In this document: piece by piece, positions 1 through 8,890 of the stretch
Position numbering within the stretch: position 1 is the first letter of the stretch
How the letters are laid out: the number at the start of each line of letters is the position of its first letter
Assembly: GCA_023414355.1 (NCBI GenBank)
Contig: JAEZOB010000009.1
Span: 496,001-560,000, forward strand
Length of the DNA stretch: 64,000 nucleotides
Source: Bacillota bacterium
Lineage (GTDB): Bacteria > Bacillota > Clostridia > Lachnospirales > Lachnospiraceae
Reading direction: 5' to 3'
Notes under the pieces: generated by a model
Databases searched by the model: none
What the model saw: only the letters and a program-made list of their open reading frames with translations
Told to the model about the DNA's origin: nothing
Program-made: the position numbers and the translations under genes

Positions 1-99
1 ATTAAGCTGTTGGATCAATACACAATCAAAGAACTCGTACGGACCGGTATTACCGGACTTACAAGAGGCTCCGGAGATATCTCTGATTTTGATGATTAA
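1..99 (+). CDS. ilvN: Acetolactate synthase small subunit, C-terminal end (partial)
   Basis: Only the last 32 codons are in the window, ending in TAA at 97-99. The peptide ends with RTGITGLTRGS followed by an acidic tail. The ELVRTGITGLTRG stretch is the usual C-terminal end of the regulatory small subunit of acetohydroxyacid synthase (IlvN/IlvH), which binds valine and controls the first common step of branched-chain amino acid synthesis. Identification rests on this short motif and on ilvC lying 118 bp downstream on the same strand, the common ilv(B)N-ilvC order. The ACT domains lie outside the window. Confidence 0.85.
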   Translation: MKLLDQYTIKELVRTGITGLTRGSGDISDFDD

Positions 100-217
100 A
101 TATGAAGGAACAATTAAATAGCATAAATGCTATTTGTTAAGGGGAGTATTCCTCAAAAATTTATAAATAGGGGTATGCCAGGATAGGTATACTCGCAGAA
201 AAATGGAGGATAAGAAG

Positions 218-1228
218 ATGGCAAAGATTTTTTATCAACAGGATTGTAATCTTTCCTTATTAGAAGGAAAGACAGTAGCTGTGATCGGTTACGGCAGTCA
301 GGGACATGCACATGCATTAAATGCAAAGGAATCCGGAGTTCATGTAATTATCGGCCTTTACGAAGGAAGCAAATCCTGGGCTAAGGCTGAAGCAGCTGGA
401 TTTGAAGTATACACAGCTGCAGAAGCTGCAAAGAAAGCTGATATTATCATGATCCTCATCAATGATGAGAAACAGGCTAAGTTATATAAGGAGTCTATTG
501 CTCCGAACCTTCAGCCCGGCAATGCATTGATGTTTGCTCACGGTTTTAGTATCCATTTCGGTCAGATTATTCCTCCTGCTGATGTAGATGTATTAATGAT
601 TGCACCGAAGGGTCCCGGACATACTGTAAGAAGTCAGTATCAGGAAGGACGTGGCGTTCCATGTCTGATCGCGGTTCATCAGAATGCGACTGGTAAAGCT
701 CATGAGTTAGGTCTTGCATATGCACTTGCAATCGGTGGTGCCAGAGCAGGTGTTCTTCAGACTACCTTCAGAGAAGAGACTGAGACAGACCTCTTTGGTG
801 AGCAGGCAGTTCTTTGCGGTGGTGTGACTGCACTCATGAAGGCAGGTTTTGAGACCTTGGTTGAAGCAGGCTATGAACCCGAGAGTGCTTACTTTGAGTG
901 TATTCATGAGATGAAGCTGATTGTTGACCTCATCAATGAGAGTGGTTTTGCAGGAATGAGATATTCCATCTCTAACACTGCAGAATATGGCGATTATGTA
1001 TCTGGTTCCAGAGTAATTACTGCTGAAACTAAGGCAACAATGAAGCAGATCCTGACAGAAATCCAGAATGGTACCTTTGCACGTAACTGGTTACTTGAGA
1101 ACCAGGTGGGATGCCCGAACTTCAATGCTACGAGAAGAATTGAAGCAAACCATGAGCTTGAGAAGGTGGGAGCAGAGCTTCGTAAGATGATGAGCTGGAC
1201 CAACAAACCGAAGTTGATCAATAACTAA
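218..1228 (+). CDS. ilvC: Ketol-acid reductoisomerase (class I)
   Basis: 336-residue KARI, the usual length of the short class I enzyme. It converts acetolactate or acetohydroxybutyrate to the dihydroxy acids in valine/isoleucine synthesis, using NAD(P)H and Mg2+. Visible features: the Rossmann motif GYGSQGHAHALN near the N-terminus, the APKGPGHTVR motif in the middle, and the acidic metal-binding helices (EETETDLFGEQAVLCGG and CIHEMKLIVDL) in the C-terminal knotted domain. I chose ATG 218 because GGAGGA at 205-210 sits 7 nt before it. The in-frame ATG at 203 overlaps that Shine-Dalgarno sequence and has none of its own. It follows ilvN and ends at a strong terminator, so it is probably the last gene of an ilv operon. 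Confidence 0.97.
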   Translation: MAKIFYQQDCNLSLLEGKTVAVIGYGSQGHAHALNAKESGVHVIIGLYEGSKSWAKAEAAGFEVYTAAEAAKKADIIMILINDEKQAKLYKESIAPNLQPGNALMFAHGFSIHFGQIIPPADVDVLMIAPKGPGHTVRSQYQEGRGVPCLIAVHQNATGKAHELGLAYALAIGGARAGVLQTTFREETETDLFGEQAVLCGGVTALMKAGFETLVEAGYEPESAYFECIHEMKLIVDLINESGFAGMRYSISNTAEYGDYVSGSRVITAETKATMKQILTEIQNGTFARNWLLENQVGCPNFNATRRIEANHELEKVGAELRKMMSWTNKPKLINN

Positions 1229-1255
1229 TTGAATACGAGATAATATGGCATAAAA

Positions 1256-1298
1256 GCCGTTTGCTTATGAAAATCTCATAAGCAAACGGCCTTTTTTG
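1256..1298 (+). terminator. Intrinsic terminator after ilvC
   Basis: Perfect 15-bp stem (1256-1270 with 1276-1290), loop AAATC, then a run of six T at 1292-1297. It lies 27 bp after the ilvC stop. Confidence 0.95.
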
Positions 1299-1662
1299 TG
1301 ATAGGGTTCTATAAAATTACGCTTCTATAATATTAAAACTGGATTTAATTAATTACTAGATGATGAATACCAGACAAACGCAATGAAAGGGTAGCGTCTG
1401 ATTGCTGATGCTATCAAGCATAGGTATCACGATGTAATTATCTTAGTGAACATAAGGGAAGTGTAAGTAAGAAATAAGATGCAAAAGTTATGAATACAGA
1501 CAGTCCTCTCTCTTGTAATTATTAATAAGGAAGAGTATAATAAAACCAGAAAACCAAAAATAGTTTTCCGGTTTTGCTGATGATACCTGATTTAAATAAT
1601 GTATGTTTTATTGACGTTTACTAATATGTTTTTGATATTGATCGTCAAGGCAGGGAGAAAGA
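1299..1662 (+). other. Intergenic region before the TetR gene; one weak hairpin
   Basis: About 360 bp without a convincing reading frame. The only clear structure is an A/T-rich hairpin at 1542-1575 (arms AAAACCAGAAAAC and GTTTTCCGGTTTT with one mismatch), which lacks a T run. The TetR promoter is presumably between this hairpin and 1650, but I see no consensus -35/-10 pair. Confidence 0.5.
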
Positions 1663-2220
1663 ATGGAATTGAAAGAGAAAATTATTGATGCGGTAATTGA
1701 GTTATTTAATGAGAAGGGCCTGAAATTTACGATGGATGATGTAGCAAAAAGTCTCGGCATCAGTAAAAGAACCATATATACAATTGTGGAGGATAAGGAA
1801 GCTCTTTTCATTGATACAGTGAACACGGTATTTGATTCGATTAAGAAATGCGAAAAGAAGATTCTTGAAGGGGAACTGGATACGCTTGATAAGCTCAGAA
1901 AGCTGCTTGTCATCTTGCCGGAACGGTATCAGACAATGAACTTTAAACAATTGTATGCTTTAAAAGAAACCTATCCCAAGATTTATACTAAGATAGAAGA
2001 CCGGCTTGAAACAGACTGGGATGGAACCTTTCAGCTTATAGAGCAGGCAATTGAGGAGGGGAAGATCAGGAAGATCAATCTTTCAGTGTTCCGGGCTGTT
2101 TTCACCGGAACGATTGAATTCTATCTAAGCCGCCCGGTCTTAGCGGATGAGGGCATGTCATATCATGAGGCCTTGGAACAGTTGTTGGAAATTCTATTTG
2201 AAGGTATAAAAACGAAGTGA
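1663..2220 (+). CDS. TetR/AcrR-family transcriptional regulator
   Basis: 185-residue one-component regulator. Residues ~5-50 form the TetR helix-turn-helix: IIDAVIELFNEKGLKFTMDDVAKSLGISKRTIY followed by the typical VEDKEALF end of helix 4. The remaining ~135 residues are the variable ligand-binding and dimerisation domain, which gives no clue to the ligand. GGGAG lies 8 nt before the ATG. It sits upstream of, and on the same strand as, a glycoside hydrolase/transporter cluster, so local control of that cluster is plausible but only inferred from position. A weak hairpin (GACGC/GCGTC, 2236-2251) follows the stop. Confidence 0.88.
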   Translation: MELKEKIIDAVIELFNEKGLKFTMDDVAKSLGISKRTIYTIVEDKEALFIDTVNTVFDSIKKCEKKILEGELDTLDKLRKLLVILPERYQTMNFKQLYALKETYPKIYTKIEDRLETDWDGTFQLIEQAIEEGKIRKINLSVFRAVFTGTIEFYLSRPVLADEGMSYHEALEQLLEILFEGIKTK

Positions 2221-2376
2221 TACAGATCTATTGTGAGACGCCGCTTTGCGTCATCCTACCGATAAGAGTAAAAGATCTAATAATTATCATGAATAAAGTC
2301 TATAGCCTATATAAGCAAAGTGAAAAGTATACTTGGCACTAACAAAATATACGTAGGAAAGAGGTTGGTACGACAC

Positions 2377-4797
2377 ATGGATTTGAATAATGAATGGAAA
2401 TACTCCGAGAGCTTTGAGGAGCAGATGTTAACAAAGGACTATGACGACAGCAAAATGGAGCAGATACGTATTCCGCATACCAATAAATTGTTACCCTATC
2501 ATTATATTGATGAGAAATGTTATCAGTTCATCAGCTGTTATCGGAGACATATTTATGCGGAGGAAGCCTGGAAGGAGAAGCAGGTACTACTGACCTTTGA
2601 GGCTGTAGGACATGTGGCAAAGGTATATGTAAACGGTACGGAGGCTGCCTTCCATGAGGGCGGCTATACTGCATTTACCGTAAATATCGCTCCATTTCTG
2701 CGCTATAGGGAGGATAATGTGATTGCAGTTATGGTGGACAGTAGGGAAGCGAATAACCTTCCGCCCTTTGGAAATGTGATTGATTATTTGACCTATGGAG
2801 GTATCTATCGTGAGGTTTCTCTTGAGATCAAAGAACAATGCTACATTGCCGATACCTATATTCGAACCAGGGATTGCAGTGACCAACCGATCGATGGGAA
2901 GATTGTGGAGCTCTCTGTCACTCTGAACGGATATCCTGTTGATGGACGAAGGCTGAAGCTTAGTTATTCAATTTTAGACAACAAGGGAGCCTTAATCTTA
3001 TCTGGCAGCCGTCCGGTTGATCAGGAATACGTGAATTTCACTTTTGATGTTAAGAATGTTCGGGAGTGGGATATTGACGAGCCAAACCTTTATAACCTGA
3101 AGCTGGAACTGACTGGAGAAGTCCCCAAGGCAGGAAAGCTGGATGAAAAATTAGTACGGTTTGGATTTCGTACCTGTGAATTCAGAATAGATGGGTTCTA
3201 TTTAAATCATAAGAAAATCAAGCTTGTCGGTTTGAACCGTCATCAGAGCTATCCTTATGTAGGGTATGCAATGCCAAAGAGGCAGCAGCAAAGAGATGCG
3301 GAGATTCTGAAGCAGGAGCTCAAGGTCAATGCAGTCAGGACCTCCCATTATCCACAATCCAGACATTTTCTTGATCGGTGCGACGAGCTTGGACTTCTGG
3401 TATTCACAGAAATTCCGGGGTGGCAGCACATCGGGGATTCAGCTTGGAAGGATATTGCAGTGAATATGGTCAGAGAGATGGTTCTTCAATATAGAAATCA
3501 TCCCTCAATTATCCTGTGGGGAGTTCGAATCAATGAATCCCAGGACGATAATGAATTCTATACCAGGACGAACCGATTGGCGCACGAGCTTGATCCGGAC
3601 AGACAGACCGGCGGAGTGAGATATATTCAGAAAAGCAATCTGCTTGAGGATGTCTATACCTACAATGACTTTCTTCATAGTGGAAACAATCACGGATTAT
3701 GCAATAAGAAGGAAGCTACCTCAAATATGGATGCCCCTTATATGGTCAGTGAATTTAACGGACATATGTTTCCGACCAAACTGTTTGATAACGAGGAACA
3801 TCGTCTGGAGCATGCATTAAGGCACGCAAGAGTACTCGACGCATTGTTTGCTCAAGAGGAGATTACCGGAGGATTTGGTTGGTGTATGGCAGATTACAAT
3901 ACGCATAAGGATTTCGGGAGTGGAGATAGAATCTGTTATCACGGAGTGATGGATATGTTCCGTAATCCGAAGCAGGCAGCAGCTGTCTATGCAAGCCAGT
4001 CGGAAGAAGAGGTGATCTGCGAGGTTAGTTCCACGTTGGATATCGGGGATCATCCAGCCGGAAATATCAGACAGATTTATGCTTTTACGAACGCAGATAG
4101 CATAAAATTGTACAAAAATAACAACTTTATCAGGGAATTCTATCCGTCAAGGGATCACTTAAAGCATCTCCCTCATCCGCCAATCCTGATTGATGATTTT
4201 ATCGGGGAGTTACTTGAGAAGGAGGAACATTATGATCACAGGACAGCACAGACGATGAAACGGATCCTCTATGCTGTCAAAGAACATGGGCCTATGAATC
4301 TTCCCTTGAAATATAAGCTGAGTATGGCCCGGCTGATGTTAATCAAGCATCTTAAATTAGAAGAAGGGACCAGGCTGTATTATAAATATATTGGTGGCTG
4401 GGGTGGTCAATCAACAAGCTTCCGGTTTGAAGCCATTAAGGATAAACAGGTTGTAAAAGCAATTACGAAAGCACCTGCCTGCAATCCGAGACTTATCATA
4501 TCAGTAGATACCAGGGAGCTGATAGAGGAGGCGACTTACGATGTAGCTGCAATCAGAATTCAGGCTGTGGATGCCAGCGGCAATCTACTACCGTATTATC
4601 AGGAGCCTGTCACACTTCGCACCTGGGGAGCTATTGCTTTGATCGGACCGGAGACAATCAGTCTGAAGGGTGGATGTGCCGGGACCTATGTCAGAACGAC
4701 CGGTGCTATAGGTGAGGGGGAACTGTTACTAAGTCAGGCTGATTTAGGAGAATATAAAGTCAGCTTCCAGGTCAGGGAAGGTAACCAGATCAGGTAA
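2377..4797 (+). CDS. Glycoside hydrolase family 2 protein (beta-galactosidase/glucuronidase type)
   Basis: About 806 residues with GH2 layout: an N-terminal jelly-roll sugar-binding domain (residues ~1-165), an Ig-like domain (~170-270), a TIM barrel (~275-560) and a C-terminal extension. The catalytic acid/base is E387 in WGVRINES. The likely nucleophile is E459 in MVSEFNG, in the position of the family's SEYG motif. I prefer ATG 2377 because the protein then opens with MDLNNEWKY, the normal GH2 start, and GAGG at 2361-2364 precedes it. A GTG at 2320 would add 19 residues but has no ribosome site. No signal peptide, so it acts in the cytoplasm on imported oligosaccharides. It is followed by a GPH symporter and a GH36 alpha-galactosidase, which suggests a galactoside substrate. 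The exact specificity cannot be read from the sequence. Confidence 0.9.
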   Translation: MDLNNEWKYSESFEEQMLTKDYDDSKMEQIRIPHTNKLLPYHYIDEKCYQFISCYRRHIYAEEAWKEKQVLLTFEAVGHVAKVYVNGTEAAFHEGGYTAFTVNIAPFLRYREDNVIAVMVDSREANNLPPFGNVIDYLTYGGIYREVSLEIKEQCYIADTYIRTRDCSDQPIDGKIVELSVTLNGYPVDGRRLKLSYSILDNKGALILSGSRPVDQEYVNFTFDVKNVREWDIDEPNLYNLKLELTGEVPKAGKLDEKLVRFGFRTCEFRIDGFYLNHKKIKLVGLNRHQSYPYVGYAMPKRQQQRDAEILKQELKVNAVRTSHYPQSRHFLDRCDELGLLVFTEIPGWQHIGDSAWKDIAVNMVREMVLQYRNHPSIILWGVRINESQDDNEFYTRTNRLAHELDPDRQTGGVRYIQKSNLLEDVYTYNDFLHSGNNHGLCNKKEATSNMDAPYMVSEFNGHMFPTKLFDNEEHRLEHALRHARVLDALFAQEEITGGFGWCMADYNTHKDFGSGDRICYHGVMDMFRNPKQAAAVYASQSEEEVICEVSSTLDIGDHPAGNIRQIYAFTNADSIKLYKNNNFIREFYPSRDHLKHLPHPPILIDDFIGELLEKEEHYDHRTAQTMKRILYAVKEHGPMNLPLKYKLSMARLMLIKHLKLEEGTRLYYKYIGGWGGQSTSFRFEAIKDKQVVKAITKAPACNPRLIISVDTRELIEEATYDVAAIRIQAVDASGNLLPYYQEPVTLRTWGAIALIGPETISLKGGCAGTYVRTTGAIGEGELLLSQADLGEYKVSFQVREGNQIR

Positions 4798-4925
4798 TTA
4801 GATAAGATAACCGGACGAGATAACCTGATAAGGTAACCGATAAGATAGCTGATAAGATAACCAAATAAAATAACCAGGTAAGATTATCAGGTAAGAAAAC
4901 TTGGTAAGGTAACCAAGAAATAATA
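4798..4925 (+). repeat. Degenerate GATAAGATAACC tandem repeat
   Basis: Between the GH2 stop and the symporter leader there are about ten degenerate copies of a roughly 12-bp unit resembling GATAAGATAACC, with variants such as GATAAGGTAACC and GATAAGATAGCT. The stretch is purine-rich on the + strand, with almost no C apart from the CC pairs. It includes one or two small inverted pairs. I see no protein-coding potential. Confidence 0.75.
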
Positions 4926-5012
4926 ATTGGTGCCAGGTCATTTGGGGTGACTAGCCGAGGAGTCAAAGATATTACGATTTATAATTACTATATTAAGAAA
5001 AGAGGAGAAGGT

Positions 5013-6365
5013 ATGAACTTAACGCGAAAAGAAAAAATATCTTATGGAATGGGTGCGGTTGGAAAGGATATGGTCTACTGTATCGTATCCGGGTTCTTAT
5101 TATACTACTATAAAGATGTACTCGGTATCAGTGCAACCTTTATCGGAGTATTGTTCATGGTAGCCCGTATCTTTGATGCCTTTAACGATCCTTTCATGGG
5201 TATCATCATTGAAAAGACTGACACAAAATGGGGTAAGTTCAGACCCTGGCTACTAATCGGAACTGTATTAAGCGCAATTTCACTGTTTGTGATGTATTCT
5301 GTTCCAAAGGGGCTTAGCGGAACTCCTCTACTCATCTATGTATCAGTAGCTTATATATTGTGGTGTACTACATATACTCTGATGGATATTCCTTATTGGT
5401 CGATGATACCTGCCATCAGTCAGAATGAGAAGGACAGGGAGTCGATCTCTGTCATAGGCAGAAGCTGTGCCGGATTTGGTTTTGCAATCCCGACAGCTCT
5501 AACCATGGTGTTGCTTCCGATCCTGGGCAATGGAAGTGAGCGGCTTGGTTTCCAAAGGATTGCCGGAATTATCGCCGTGATTTTTATTGCAGTAATCCTT
5601 GTTACTGTGGCTAACGTCAAAGAAAAAGAAAAACCGGCAATCAGATCACCCAGAATCAAAGAGATGTTTCAGGCTTTATTCAGTAATGATCAGGCAATGG
5701 CCATCGTAATCACAATTGTAATCTTTAATGCTTCCATCTACCTGACCTCACAGCTGGCAATTTATTTCTTTAAATATGATATCGGAAATGCTGCATTATA
5801 TGGGATCTTCGGGACAGTAGGCGGTGCTACTCAGATTCTTTCCATGATGTCACTTCCGTTACTTCGTCAGAAGTTTAAGAGAAGAACAATATTTACAGCG
5901 GCACTAATAATCGCTATTCTGGGTTATTCCCTGCTGTTTATTCTGGGCGCGACGAATCACTCAAATCTGATTCTGCTCTGTATCGCAGCCATTATCATAT
6001 ACTTTGGTTTCGGTCTGGCAACGGTACTTACTACAGTATTTCTCGCTGATACAGTGGATTATGGCGAATATAAGACAAAGCAAAGAAGTGAAAGTGTTAT
6101 CTTCTCTATGCAGACCTTTGTCGTACAGCTGGCTTCGGCATTTTCCGTCCTGATCGCAGGCGTCAGCTTAGATTTCATTAAGCTGGATGTGGATGCTGAG
6201 GTACAGAAAGCCTCCACTCTTCAGGGTATGCGTATCTTTATGATAGTGATTCCTATGATAGGCTTACTCGTATCCATCCTCTTCTTCAGAAGAAAATACA
6301 AGCTGACAGAAGAACGTATGGGAGCGATTTTAACTGAGCTCAAAGAAAGGGAAGGAGTAAAATGA
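5013..6365 (+). CDS. GPH-family sugar:cation symporter (MFS superfamily)
   Basis: 450 residues, predicted 12 membrane segments. Family signs of the glycoside-pentoside-hexuronide:cation symporters are the opening RKEKISYGMGAVGKD, the cytoplasmic loop DTKWGKFRPW after helix 2, and YGEYKTKQRSESVIFS in the second half. These transporters bring melibiose, lactose, glucuronides or xylosides into the cell with Na+ or H+. ATG 5013 is preferred because GAGGAG lies 5-6 nt upstream. The longer in-frame GTG start at 4947 would add a non-hydrophobic leader without a ribosome site. The stop codon overlaps the next gene's start (ATGA), so it is translationally coupled to the GH36 alpha-galactosidase. This supports an alpha-galactoside such as melibiose or raffinose as substrate. 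Confidence 0.92.
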   Translation: MNLTRKEKISYGMGAVGKDMVYCIVSGFLLYYYKDVLGISATFIGVLFMVARIFDAFNDPFMGIIIEKTDTKWGKFRPWLLIGTVLSAISLFVMYSVPKGLSGTPLLIYVSVAYILWCTTYTLMDIPYWSMIPAISQNEKDRESISVIGRSCAGFGFAIPTALTMVLLPILGNGSERLGFQRIAGIIAVIFIAVILVTVANVKEKEKPAIRSPRIKEMFQALFSNDQAMAIVITIVIFNASIYLTSQLAIYFFKYDIGNAALYGIFGTVGGATQILSMMSLPLLRQKFKRRTIFTAALIIAILGYSLLFILGATNHSNLILLCIAAIIIYFGFGLATVLTTVFLADTVDYGEYKTKQRSESVIFSMQTFVVQLASAFSVLIAGVSLDFIKLDVDAEVQKASTLQGMRIFMIVIPMIGLLVSILFFRRKYKLTEERMGAILTELKEREGVK

Positions 6366-8734
6366 TAAGAAGAATTAAGGATTTGTTTATACTGAATACA
6401 AGAAACACGACGTATTGTTTTCGTATTATGCCAAGCGGACATCTGGAACATCTGTATTATGGTAAGAAGATGAAACCGGATGCCGGTTACGAACCTTTGA
6501 TAGAGAAGCATCGCTTCCTTGGCGGCAGCGAGCTGGCTTATTCGAGCGAGTTCCCCAGCTTGGGATTGGAGGATATATGTCTTGAGATGTCTTCTCATGG
6601 AAAGGGTGATATCAGGGAAGCCTTTATTGAGCTGATTCATGCTGATGGCAGCAGTACCAGCGATTTTCTGTTCAGGGGAGCGAAGCTCCTTACAAAAAAG
6701 GAAGCTCTGGAAACTCTCCCGTCAGCCGTTATAGAGACTTCAAACGATGAGGAGACCTCTGCGGCAGAAGAACATATCAGTCTTGCAGTTGAATTATACG
6801 ATAAGAATTATGACATTGTTCTTACTTTAGTCTATTCTGTGTTCGAGGAATGCGATGTCATTACAAGAAGTGCTAAGGTGGTAAATGTCTCCGAAGCTTC
6901 AGTCAGAATTAACCGGATTATGAGCGGACAACTGGATTTTGATACGACAGCGTACCACATCAGTACCTTTCATGGTAGCTGGGCAAGGGAAATGGAACGT
7001 CATGAGGTCAAGGCTTCTCCCGGAATATGGGTAAGTGACTCAAAAACAGGTATTTCCAGTAACCGCAGCAATCCCTTCTTTATGGTCAGCAAAGAAGGAT
7101 CGAGTGAGGATTATGGTGACTGCTATGGTATTAATCTGATTTACAGCGGTAATCATTATGAGGCAGCTGAAGTCAGCAGTACAGGAAAATTGAGAGTGCT
7201 CAATGGGATTAACCCGAACGGCTTTGCCTGGCTGTTGGAACCCGGTAAGGTATTTGAAGCACCGGAGGCTGTCTACACCTATTCGATGGAAGGTGCTGGT
7301 GGGATGAGCCGGAATATGCACCGCTTTATCAGAAAGCATATCGTTCGAGGGATTTGGAGGGATAAGCTGCGTCCTGTCCTGCTTAATAGCTGGGAAGGTA
7401 ATTATTTTAAGTTCAATGAAAGCAAGCTGCTGAAGCAGGCAAAGGCGGCAAAGGAAGCTGGAATAGAGCTCTTCGTTCTAGACGATGGATGGTTTGGCAA
7501 AAGAAATGATGATACCTCTTCCCTGGGGGATTGGACTGAGAATAGGGAGAAGCTGAAAAACGGATTGAAGGGTCTTGCTGAAGCAATGAATGCTCTGGGA
7601 CTGGACTTTGGTCTATGGGTAGAGCCTGAAATGGTGAATGAGGATAGTGAACTATTTCGTCTTCATCCAGATTTTGCTGTCCGTATACCGGGGATGGGAC
7701 ATTCGTTGGGAAGAAATCAGATGATTCTTGATTTGACCAGAGAAGAGGTATGTTCTTATATCATCGGGGAGATGACCAGAGTATTCTCCAGTGCCAACAT
7801 CAGTTATGTCAAATGGGACATGAACCGTATCTTCTCCGATCGCTATAGTCCAACACTTTTGCCGGATCAGCAGATGGAATTCGGTCATCGCTATATAATG
7901 GGATTGTATCGGATACTTACCACCTTAACTGAACGCTTCCCGAAGATTTTATTTGAGAGCTGTGCCTCCGGTGGGAATCGATTTGATCTGGGAATGCTGT
8001 GCTATATGCCGCAGATCTGGGCGAGTGATAATACGGATGCCATCAGTAGGGCTTCGATACAATCGGGTTACAGCTATGGTTACCCTATGTCAACCATAGG
8101 TGCCCATGTCTCATCCTGCCCGAACCACCAGACCCTTCGAACCACCTCGATTGAGACTCGATTTGAAGTAGCAGCCTTCGGTCTTCTTGGATATGAACTG
8201 AATCTGACAGAGCTGAACGCTGAAGATAAACAGGCAGTAGCGAATCAGATCGCTTTTTACAAAGAGCACAGGGAAGTATTCCAGTTTGGAGATTTCTATC
8301 GAATCAGGATCAATGAGAATGGATGCTATCAGTGGATCAGCGTTGCGACCGATCGAAAGAAGGCCCTGGGATTATATCTTCAGAAGGAAGCCCGTCCGAA
8401 TTATGCATATGGATGTTTCCGTACCAAGGGGCTTGAAGAGGACAAGGTATATCATATGACTAACCGGCAGCGTGTCTTCAATATCAAGGAGTTCGGTGAT
8501 TTGATTAATATGATTTCTCCGATACACATCAGAAAGGATTCTTTGGCACATAATCTGATTGCAATGGTGAAGAAGATGCCCGGTGAGAAAGAGGATTGTA
8601 CTGCATATGGAGATTTGTATAATAACGCCGGTGTAAAATTGAAACAGGGCTTTGCAGGAACAGGTTATGATGAAGAGGTTCGATTATTTCAGGATTATGC
8701 ATCCCGTATGTATCTTTGGGAAGAAATAAAATAA
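6362..8734 (+). CDS. Alpha-galactosidase, glycoside hydrolase family 36
   Basis: 790 residues, close to the ~730-750 of bacterial GH36 alpha-galactosidases. An N-terminal beta-supersandwich (~1-330) precedes a TIM barrel. The nucleophile is D486 in YVKWDMNR and the acid/base is D556 in WASDNTDAI; the 70-residue separation matches characterised family members. Other family signatures are VLDDGWFGKRNDD, GLWVEPEMV and CASGGNRFDLGML. There is no signal peptide, so it works in the cytoplasm on imported alpha-galactosides. It starts inside the symporter stop codon (ATGA overlap), with AAGGGAAGGAG as ribosome site. GH2 and GH36 together would let the cell remove both beta- and alpha-linked terminal sugars from mixed galactosides. 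Confidence 0.96.
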   Translation: MIRRIKDLFILNTRNTTYCFRIMPSGHLEHLYYGKKMKPDAGYEPLIEKHRFLGGSELAYSSEFPSLGLEDICLEMSSHGKGDIREAFIELIHADGSSTSDFLFRGAKLLTKKEALETLPSAVIETSNDEETSAAEEHISLAVELYDKNYDIVLTLVYSVFEECDVITRSAKVVNVSEASVRINRIMSGQLDFDTTAYHISTFHGSWAREMERHEVKASPGIWVSDSKTGISSNRSNPFFMVSKEGSSEDYGDCYGINLIYSGNHYEAAEVSSTGKLRVLNGINPNGFAWLLEPGKVFEAPEAVYTYSMEGAGGMSRNMHRFIRKHIVRGIWRDKLRPVLLNSWEGNYFKFNESKLLKQAKAAKEAGIELFVLDDGWFGKRNDDTSSLGDWTENREKLKNGLKGLAEAMNALGLDFGLWVEPEMVNEDSELFRLHPDFAVRIPGMGHSLGRNQMILDLTREEVCSYIIGEMTRVFSSANISYVKWDMNRIFSDRYSPTLLPDQQMEFGHRYIMGLYRILTTLTERFPKILFESCASGGNRFDLGMLCYMPQIWASDNTDAISRASIQSGYSYGYPMSTIGAHVSSCPNHQTLRTTSIETRFEVAAFGLLGYELNLTELNAEDKQAVANQIAFYKEHREVFQFGDFYRIRINENGCYQWISVATDRKKALGLYLQKEARPNYAYGCFRTKGLEEDKVYHMTNRQRVFNIKEFGDLINMISPIHIRKDSLAHNLIAMVKKMPGEKEDCTAYGDLYNNAGVKLKQGFAGTGYDEEVRLFQDYASRMYLWEEIK

Positions 8735-8890
8735 TGTCGAAATATTAAATAATAAGTAGATAACTATTTAAATTTATTGTAATTTATGTTATATATACTA
8801 TATATTACAGCGATAAAGCAAATTATCTGACAGTAATCTGTCTGTCGGATTAAGTCTTGCATATGAAACAGCCGGTTATGAGGTGTACGG

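Noticed and set aside
203..217. Upstream ATG start for ilvC
   Set aside because: It overlaps the GGAGGA ribosome site that serves ATG 218.
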